Positions 56,543-64,000 of a stretch of DNA of 64,000 nucleotides are shown in pieces. Within the stretch, counting starts at the first letter, position 1. Each line of letters opens with the position of its first letter. Below the pieces are notes generated by a model that did not search any database, was not told the origin of the DNA, and saw only the letters and a program-made list of their open reading frames with translations. This DNA comes from Eledone cirrhosa (Eukaryota > Mollusca > Cephalopoda > Octopoda > Eledonidae): assembly GCA_964016885.1 (NCBI GenBank), contig OZ024745.1, positions 46,742,272 through 46,806,271 on the forward strand. The letters run 5' to 3'. A program made the position numbers and the translations under genes.

Positions 56543-58189
56543 ATTCCAGTTGCCACCTTCTTCTAAACTTCTTGTGATTTATTTACATATATGTCACTAT
56601 TAAAATTATAACTTCTAAATTTAATGCAGAAAATTTACTAACATTCTTATCGAAGAAATAAGAGGTGTGCGTTTGTTTCCCGCACATGCTGATACCCATT
56701 TTTGTCTGTTATACACCCTGATTTTAGACTATTTTCTCACAAGTACTATTACTACAGTTTTTTTTAGTAGTTTGTTCTGAGGAGAGGGTTTGTGCTCATA
56801 GTGTTGGAAGGGTCTCTAAGATGGGTAAGATTGAAGCTGGCATTCTTGAAGGATGCCATTCTGAGACAAGGAATGGAAAAGTTGTTAGTGTGTGGTTTGG
56901 AGTAGAAGGAACAATATGTCTCGGAAGAGAGGAAACAAGTGAATAAGGTGGAAAGAGAGTCAAACCAGTTGTGGTCTGTTTTATTTATATAAGCAGATTG
57001 GCACTTTGTTGACAATGGCTATATATTACACTTTTCTTCTGTTCAAGTGACTGAACATGCTATTGGCTAAATGTAAACTTCTTATAATAGTTTTCGTCGT
57101 CTTTCACAAATCTCATAACGGGAACAGTTCTATTTTAACAGTTGCCATGAATTAAGATTTATTTATTATAAAGGGGAAATAGTTAAGAAGCTGAAATACT
57201 AATGTGGATATAAATGTATAACTTATGGCTATTTCTCATATACTCATGTTACACATTGTTGCAAATATTTCAAGAATATTTTCATTTTCTGTCTAACTAA
57301 AGAAATAGATACTACTCCAATTTCACCTTTAAATACTTGACATTTCTAAAAGTCGTTTAGCTATAAAACAATGTGGTACTTTGTGTATTTGTTATTAGCA
57401 CTGTTACATCAGTGAAGACATAGTCTTTGGATTTTCTTGTACTACTTGTACTATGTTCCTAGTAATGAGATCTGTAAATTTGAGTTCAAATCCTTCTTCA
57501 ATATGGTGGGTTTAATGTTTTAATTTTTATGCCAGGATTTGAAAGCTAATTCTACCCAAGTAGCAACTTTTAGCATGTGTTCTAAGATATGAAATGGAAT
57601 AGTATTGGGGACTCAATTAGTAATGCTGCATATGTCAATAGCTCAAAGATTTTGACAATGACAGTTCAACTATATAAAATTTCATGGAATTGAAATAACA
57701 TTAGGAATAAAGCTGTTATACTCAGAAGTCAAACAGTTAACTTGTGTGTTTTCACATGCTGTTTTTAGAAAAATGTTTAGGTGATTGTAATAGCTTGATT
57801 AGAATTAGTAAAATGTTTGCCAGCTATTAATATACCTTTTTACAGAAGATGCTTATGCTTACTCAAGAGCTTCATTAGGAATGAATAGAAATGCATGAAT
57901 TCCATTGTTTATGAGTTATACCACATATTTTTCTATATTATTCTAGTATTTTATAAGTTTTTATAAGAATACTATGTCCTTATCAGTAGTAGTAATTTTC
58001 ATTGTGATTTTGTATTTGATATGATGTATACACTTTTGAAGTAGTGGCCTTCTTTTCTGATTCTAGTTTAACTCGAATATAGTTCTTTAAAACAAGGGGG
58101 TAAATTAGCTGTTTCTTATAATTCTTTTATTTATTAAGGTATCTTAATTATGTATGTGTAAAAGCATAGAAATGATCATTCAAACAAAA

Positions 58190-58720
58190 CAGATGTAGGA
58201 TATTCCATCACTTAGAAAATCATCTGAACATACGCTCAAAGCTAATTTCTTCGTAAAAACCTGAAAAGTTGATATATGGAATAAAAACCTCAACCTCACA
58301 AAATGCACATGCTGGAACATGCTCAAAGAATAACAAGGCTGAGATTTACGAATGCTGGATAAATTCAACCCTATTTGTATTACCAAAGAAAATTTAACTG
58401 AAACTGACCAATGATGAACCAGAACTCCAAACACTACTTACAACAAAAACTGTCTCAGGAAAGAATATGAAATGAAATTAAGAGCACGCACAAATGAAAT
58501 ACAGAGACATTAATAAACAAATAGAAATTGAAATCTCCAAAACATTCGACGGAGAACGACGGCACGTTTATAAAATATAGAAACAAGAATGTGAGAACAA
58601 GGAACGAAGCTCATTACAAAAATGGGGAAAAATGAAAACTGGTTCTCAACCTATGAAGAACAATTTAAAATAGAAGACAGCTCAGAAAACACATTTTTAA
58701 AGAAAAGAAAATATATATAT
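58190..58720 (+). other. A-rich decayed coding remnant, unidentified
   Basis: In shifting frames it gives lysine/asparagine-rich text such as RKEYEMKLRARTNEIQRH and GERRHVYKI, and KQECENKERSSLQKWGK. It resembles a transposon protein in composition, but I cannot name the family. Stops are frequent. Confidence 0.3.
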
Positions 58721-58747
58721 ATATATATGTATGAATCTGTATATAAG

Positions 58748-59049
58748 GGTGGTGTCATACTCAATGACTAGTGCAGCAATACAATTGTAAATTGCTACAA
58801 GAACAAAAGTGATGCCCTAGAGAGGAGCAACTATAGAGGAATAAAACTAATGGACCAAGTTAAGTGATGGAAAGTGTTACAACACAACTAATTAGAGAGA
58901 GTGAAATTAGACGAGATGCAGTTTGTTTTCATGCCTGGGAAAAGTACTACAGATGCCTTCTCTTTAGTGAGGCAACTACAAAAGAAGTTCTTAGCCAAAA
59001 ATAAACCAATATACTTAGCTTTCGTTGACCTAGAAAAAGCATTTGACAT
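58748..59049 (+). pseudogene. LINE reverse-transcriptase fragment (same family as 46179-47981)
   Basis: Encodes NKSDALERSNYRGIKLMDQV, then after a frameshift LDEMQFVFMPGKSTTDAFSL and FLAKNKPIYLAFVDLEKAFD, matching the intact LINE from CYKGKGDALDRSNYRG through motif A. It breaks off exactly after FD of motif A, where a TA/GT microsatellite follows. Confidence 0.85.
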
Positions 59050-59117
59050 ATATATACACATGTATATATATATATATATATATATGTGGGTATGTGTGTG
59101 TATATAGATGTATATGT

Positions 59118-59680
59118 GTGCTCATGACCATTTTCATGAGCGATGGAAAATGTGGCTCGGTTAAATACAAAAGTTACTGAAATTGGTGCAATAATGGACC
59201 AGCTGCTGCACTCGGTAATCAGAAGGGAGGTAGCTGTAATAGCCAATCTCACTATTCTAAATTCAATATTCGTGTCCACCCTTACTGAAGGTCGTGAATC
59301 TTGAGTTACGACCAAAAGAATATGATAGTGAATACACATGGCTGAAATGGGGTTCTTCAGAAGAGTCTCTTGAGTAACATTACTCGCTACAGTTCATAGC
59401 TTGAAGAACAGGGTATTGCACCAGGTAGAGTGGCTATTTCTCTGCATCGAAATATCACAAACATTTGGTTAAAATATGTAAAGAAATAATTGCAGGACAG
59501 ATTTTATGGGCTAAGCCAACAGGCAGGAAACCCAAAGGTAGACCATGATCAAGATGGTTAGATAACATCCATAAGTTCAGTTGGTCTCAGTTGGGGATCC
59601 ATCCAGATAATTTTGAGATGGTGATTTCTGATGGGACTCTGCCCCCACAACCCTCTGAGGAATAAGTGGGTAAGGAAGAA
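59118..59680 (+). pseudogene. RTE-like LINE C-terminal remnant
   Basis: Reads VTEIGAIMDQLLHSVIRREV and NSIFVSTLTEGRES, then ILWAKPTGRKPKGRPWSRWL and DNIHKFSWSQLGIHPDNFEM, a full RTE-type C-terminal order with stops and frameshifts. The piece at 61490-61557 repeats its KPTGRKPKGRP segment. Confidence 0.75.
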
Positions 59681-59961
59681 AAATCTTTGCAAAAGGGATC
59701 TACTCCTATATTTCCTGACAACTGATGTGTGTTGATTATGTTTTAGATGGTGTTTGAAGAGTATATATTATTGTTAAGAAGGAACAGCACATTGATGAAT
59801 CCTGGAATTAAGATGAGTTTTACTAATCAGCCAAATATTTCTTCTCTCTTAGGATTGTATTTGGGAAACACTTTATCATATTTTTTATATATTACATTAT
59901 AAGTTGCCAACTTTCTAATATTAAAGGGTTTTGCACTTCTGTAATGTGAAGTAAAAGGTTT

Positions 59962-60188
59962 TTAACCTGTTTGATCCCAAACCATATGAAACTACTTTTC
60001 TACGATACATTTTTTTGTTTTAAAAATCCTCCATCATAATTTTGTATAAGAACCTTTATCTTATGCTCCAGTTGCCACATAATGAGAAAATTAAATTACT
60101 TAATACTTTCAAATTCTTGATTATTTTTAAAAGAATTTGAAAACCATAGGCAGTGTCTTTTATTAGAAATATGGTATTAAAAGGGTTA
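59962..60188 (+). mobile_element. MITE-A, full length
   Basis: Left TTAACCTGTTTGATCCCAAA, interior AATCCTCCATCATAATTTTG, TATTTTTAAAAGAATTTGAA, AGGCAGTGTCTTTTATTAGA, right ATATGGTATTAAAAGGGTTAA. TTAA at both ends. Confidence 0.75.
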
Positions 60189-60639
60189 AACAATTCGTTT
60201 GGATGTTAAAATTAGTTGATTATCATTTTGAAATATTCTGCTGAAAAAAGAAATTGGACAAGATTGTATAAATTATATTTCATTTGTATGAATTTCATCC
60301 AATTATTTTGCTGTTATTGAGGTGGGAGAACTCAAGTTGTTTTAATAATTTAATTCATGTGATAATTTCTGCCCCATTTTTCATCCCTAGGAGAATGTAA
60401 GTAAACATTTTCATCTTTTGCACGGTCCAAGCCGACATTGTACACATGTGAAACCCCACTATTTTGCATGGTTAAACCATCTTTGTCTTTGCAGAATTCC
60501 CATTTTAGTAAAATACCCATTTAATATATATTTCCTTGTTATATATTCCAAGCATGTAGTTTACCAACACAATCCCAAAGCTATTATTAATGCACATTTA
60601 TCTAAACATAATACACCCTATACATGTGTGTGTGACCCA

Positions 60640-60695
60640 TGCTCCCATCTAACCCATGCTAGCGTGGAAGAACGGACGTAAAACGATGATGATGA

Positions 60696-60731
<36 letters not shown>
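60640..60731 (+). repeat. LINE/SINE tail end with GATGAT and AT microsatellite
   Basis: CTAACCCATGCTAGCGTGGA, AGAACGGACGTAAAACGATG, GATGATGATG, then an AT run to about 60731 and CA units to about 60755. Confidence 0.7.
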
Positions 60732-60735
<4 letters not shown>

Positions 60736-60926
60736 GCACACACACACACACACATATGTAGTTATTCCTTTCAATATCTTTTTACTTTAAAATAGTGTTC
60801 TTGGGGGTATTTGTTTTCTGAATATATAAGTTACATGGAAACTTTGAGCAAGTGTCTTCTGTTATAACCATAAGTCAACCAAAGGTTTGTGAATTAAATA
60901 TGTTGTGTGTGTGGAAGTATATAACA

Positions 60927-61080
60927 GAAGGAATGGCAGAGTTTCTAGAGCATCAAACAAAAATACCAGGTTATGCTTATTTTATGTTCTAGTTGCATCT
61001 CTCAAAGGTCAACTTTGCTTTCCTTTCCTTCCATGGTAGATAAAATAAGCACCAAAGTACTGGAGCTGACATAATCATTT
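60927..61080 (+). repeat. Alpha SINE, strongly decayed
   Basis: GGAATGGCAGAGTTTCTAGA, AAAGGTCAACTTTGCTTTCC, TTCCATGGTAGATAAAATAA, GCACCAAAGTACTGGAGCTG follow the order of the alpha SINE. Confidence 0.55.
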
Positions 61081-61489
61081 AGAAATACTTGAATTGATAC
61101 CTGGTATTACACAGTGTAGTAACTGTAGCCATTATTTTATGGAGTTTCAGTTTTTCATAATTTTCTCATTAGAAATGCAAATCATCACGAAAATAAATTT
61201 AGTATTTAGATATTTGATGCCACTTTTGTTTTTTATGGATAAAATTATTAGTATGTGTGTATACACACACACATCCACTATGCACATGCATTAACACATG
61301 CTCATGCACAAAGTTACATAAGTTCTATTTTAAATGTAAATATTCACTATTATAGCATTGTAACTTTAATGTCAACACCATTTGTCTTCACTGAAAATAT
61401 GTAGAACCTCATTGACTTTATTCGCTTGACACCATATATATGATATTTATGAAATATATTTTTAATAGCTGATACCAAAAATAAAACAC

Positions 61490-61557
61490 TAGAGATTTTA
61501 TGGGTGAAGCCAACAGGCAGGAACCCCAAAGGTAGACCATGATCAAGATGGTTCGAA
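61490..61557 (+). pseudogene. Short RTE-like LINE fragment
   Basis: GATTTTATGGGTGAAGCCAA, CAGGCAGGAACCCCAAAGGT, AGACCATGATCAAGATGGTT is nearly identical to 59495-59560. Confidence 0.75.
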
Positions 61558-61761
61558 TATGGTTATTTGAAGGGTACAGTAGTGAAGTGATTCAAGGGCT
61601 AAACTATTGAGCCATTAAATTAAGTACTGTACTGTAACTTGTGGTTTGAAGTTAGCTATATTTACTCTATTTACACAAACTTTAGTGTCATTAAGCTTTT
61701 GATCTTAAGTGTTAGAAAGAACATTTTACTATAAAACATTTAAAATTAATTTTAGGCGAAA

Positions 61762-61985
61762 GGGTGGTAGATTGGTAGAATCAGTTGAGTGTTGTACAAA
61801 TATTTTGCAGCATATTGTTATGGACTTCTACATTCTGAGTTCAAATTCTGTCGAGGTTAGCTTTGTTTTCATCCTTAAAGGGTTGATAAAATAAAGTACC
61901 AGTAATGCACTGGGGTTGATTTAATCAACTTTCCTCTCTCCCCAAATTGTTGGCCATGTGCCTAAATCAGAAATCATTAATTTTA
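61762..61985 (+). repeat. tRNA-derived SINE, alpha type, with long tail and target-site duplication
   Basis: Head GGGTGGTAGATTGGTAGAAT, CTGAGTTCAAATTCTGTCGA, AGGGTTGATAAAATAAAGTA, CACTGGGGTTGATTTAATCA, tail GGCCATGTGCCTAAATCAGA. ATTAATTTTAG occurs at 61745-61755 and 61976-61986. It has the extra CTGGGGTTGATTTAATC module that the copies at 29501 and 38362 lack. Confidence 0.82.
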
Positions 61986-62521
61986 GAGAAATATCCATAA
62001 TTTCTAAAATATACCCTGAAATATTTTAAAATGCAATTTTAATTCCAAGAAAATAATATAGTTTAAATCTAATTTAACAGTTAAATTAGATAAATTGTTT
62101 TTGTAATAAGTAGTAGAATTTTGTTCTTGCATTACAATACTTCTAATCCCATTTTAATCATCGTACATAAATGTCCACAATTCTGAATTTGTCTTTATCT
62201 GTTTTTTTTTTGTTTTTTTGTTTATTTGTAATTACATGCATTATAGTTCCATTTACTTTCCTTTAAGTGATGAAAGTTAATCAACATATATATCAATATT
62301 AATGTCCTTAACTACTGGTTTTGCTTAAACTGTTTTGAGTATGTTTTTATCAGATTCTGTGTGCTCTTTTGTTAATTATTGCATCAGATACTCCTGTGGA
62401 ATTGAACATTTTCTATTTTCTATAAATCAACCCATATTATCAGTTTCTTTTATTAACCATTCTCTCTATTGTAAATTTGTTTATGTATTATCAAACACTA
62501 AACAATCTTTTTTTATAAATA

Positions 62522-62748
62522 TTAACCCCTGGTATTACAATACAAAACTGTTTTAAAGTCTATATATTTATCTAAAAGATATGTAATTTATGTAAGAATC
62601 TTTAAATTATGTTCCAAACATCAACTTAATCATGGGAAAGTCATTTTACCCCCCCCCCCCCCCAAAAAAAAAAAATTCTTGATTATTTAAAAAATGATTT
62701 GCTAATCATAGTGTCTTTCATTAGAAATATGGTAATGAAAGGCTCAAT
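62522..62748 (+). mobile_element. MITE-A with internal C and A homopolymers
   Basis: Left TTAACCCCTGGTATTACAAT, interior TATGTTCCAAACATCAACTT, a run of about 16 C and 12 A near 62650-62675, TTCTTGATTATTTAAAAAAT, right TTTCATTAGAAATATGGTAA TGAAAGG. The right TTAA is decayed. Confidence 0.65.
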
Positions 62749-63385
62749 CGTGGTTTTTATTCATTATTGGCCCAGATTAATAAATGTTTTCTCCTTTGCT
62801 CATTCAAGGAAAATTTTGTTAACAGCAATAGATTGTGACCTGGGTCATTTCTTTGGGAGATATTTGTGGAAATGTAGTTTCAATATGGAGATTTCTTAAT
62901 GTGAATAATGTTTATGAAAGCTAGACTTCAGATGTAGTTATGTACCCTAAGTGGGTGTTAGAGTGGGAGGGGGTTAATGTCTCAGTTTTGAGGAAAGGTG
63001 TTTGTTTTTGTCATATTTTCCTTTATTGATTATAGTACACTAAAACTGGTTTTGTGGGGAATCAAAACTGAATGACTAATCCAAATAATCAAGATCTACT
63101 ATGCTAGTCATTTCCCTGGTAATTGACTCGTGAAGGACTTCAATTTTTATAATTTCTTATTTTGTGTTGGGTGATCATGGAAATATTTAAAGAAATGTCT
63201 AAAAACAATGGTAAATAAATGGGTGATAACAGCTGGGTCTGAAGCAGATTTAGTGTATAATATTAATCTCCTGTTGATCTGGACCTTTGTTGACAATAAC
63301 CTTTAGCTCCCTTAATCTAGCAGTTTGTGATGAGAGGCAACACTACTTAAATTGATCTTTTAATTTCAAGCGTTGAGTATGGTAA

Positions 63386-63440
63386 ATCATCATCATCTTC
63401 GTTTACCATCCATTTTCCACGCTAGCATGGGTTAGATCAC
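63386..63440 (-). repeat. LINE/SINE tail end, minus orientation
   Basis: AATCATCATCATCTTCGTTT, ACCATCCATTTTCCACGCTA, GCATGGGTTAG is the reversed tail terminus (CTAACCCATGCTAGCGTGG...GATGATGATT). Confidence 0.65.
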
Positions 63441-63572
63441 TTTTAAAATTAGTTTCCCATGCAATATACCCTTCTTATTAGTGTTTTATAAAATAATACT
63501 TCATGCTAATTGTCATGTTTGTTTAATATCTATGTTGTTTGTTTTTTCGCTTAATTCATTCTCTTAACTACT

Positions 63573-63860
63573 CATTCCAGTACCTTAATATTTTGTCAAC
63601 ACATCATTCCAGTACCTTAATATTTTGTCAACACATCATTCCAGTACCTTAATATTTTGTCAACACATCAATCCAGTACCTTAATATTTTGTCAACACAT
63701 CATTCCAGTACCTTAATATTTTGTCAACACATCATTCCAGTACCTTAATATTTTGTCAACACATCATTCCAGTACCTTAATATTTTGTCAACACATCAAT
63801 CCAGTACCTTAATATTTTGTCAACACATCATTCCAGTACCTTAATATTTTGTCAACACAT
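63573..63860. repeat. 32-bp minisatellite, nine copies
   Basis: The unit is CATTCCAGTACCTTAATATT followed by TTGTCAACACAT, with nine head-to-tail copies covering exactly 288 bp. All copies are identical except the 4th (63669) and 7th (63797), which begin CAATCC instead of CATTCC. Confidence 0.97.
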
Positions 63861-64000
63861 CCTCCACTCCCTGCTTAAGAAATGTTTTATTTTATTAAAT
63901 GAATATTTATATTGAACATATTAGATTTAAGATAAATTTAATGTAGATATGACTACCATTTTTGAATTAGAAGCTTTGCTGTTTACAACCAGCGTAATAT

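Larger units (their letters stand above)
56191..64000 (+). other. IQGAP intron downstream of exon u: no further exon seen
   Basis: Begins GTGAGT. It contains a fold-back element (56381-56542), an A-rich decayed coding remnant (58190-58720), LINE remnants (58748-59049, 59118-59680, 61490-61557), MITE-A copies (59962-60188, 62522-62748), SINEs (60927-61080, 61762-61985), a LINE-tail end with AT run (60640-60731), and a 32-bp minisatellite (63573-63860). 56543-58180 shows nothing recognisable. The next IQGAP exon (continuing the RasGAP-related domain) is not found. Confidence 0.7.

Noticed and set aside
63573..63860. CRISPR-like regular repeats
   Set aside because: Units are contiguous with no spacers and the genome is animal; it is a minisatellite.

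Overview
This window is AT-rich animal nuclear DNA, almost certainly from a cephalopod mollusc and most likely an octopus. Three things suggest this: a gene split into many small exons with GT...AG introns; several dispersed tRNA-derived SINE families of octopus type (one carries the core GGGGTCGATAAAATAAAGTACC); and LINE 3' tails that end in GATGAT repeats. There is no prokaryotic, organellar or viral signature.

One host protein-coding gene can be supported. It is the middle part of an IQGAP scaffold gene (IQGAP1/2-like) on the + strand, with 21 exons between 12494 and 56190. All exons join in one continuous frame (1 nt + 873 codons + 2 nt). In order they encode the end of the calponin-homology (CH) domain, six coiled-coil IQGAP repeats, a degenerate WW domain, four calmodulin-binding IQ motifs spaced exactly 30 residues apart, and the start of the RasGAP-related domain. 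The first CH exons must lie upstream of position 1 and the rest of the RasGAP-related and RasGAP C-terminal domains downstream of 64000. I found no further exon in 1-12493 or 56191-64000.

The introns are built largely from transposable elements. (a) A LINE with a long intact reverse-transcriptase reading frame and an internal zinc finger lies in the intron before the WW exon (46179-48475). At least seven decayed fragments of the same or a related family are scattered on both strands. (b) RTE-like and jockey/CR1-like LINE remnants are present, and two insertions show an internal inversion of the kind made by twin priming. (c) Several SINE families are present, four copies with visible target-site duplications. 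(d) Two families of small non-autonomous elements begin TTAACCCTTT and are flanked by TTAA, as in piggyBac-type MITEs. They are often nested and carry SINE or LINE insertions. (e) There are large CT/GA tracts, a minisatellite grown from a MITE end, tandem repeats inside LINE tails, and a nine-copy 32-bp minisatellite near the right edge.

No new gene system is evident. The most interesting material is the repeat-by-repeat exon architecture of IQGAP and the unusually legible record of transposon nesting, inversion and minisatellite birth within its introns.
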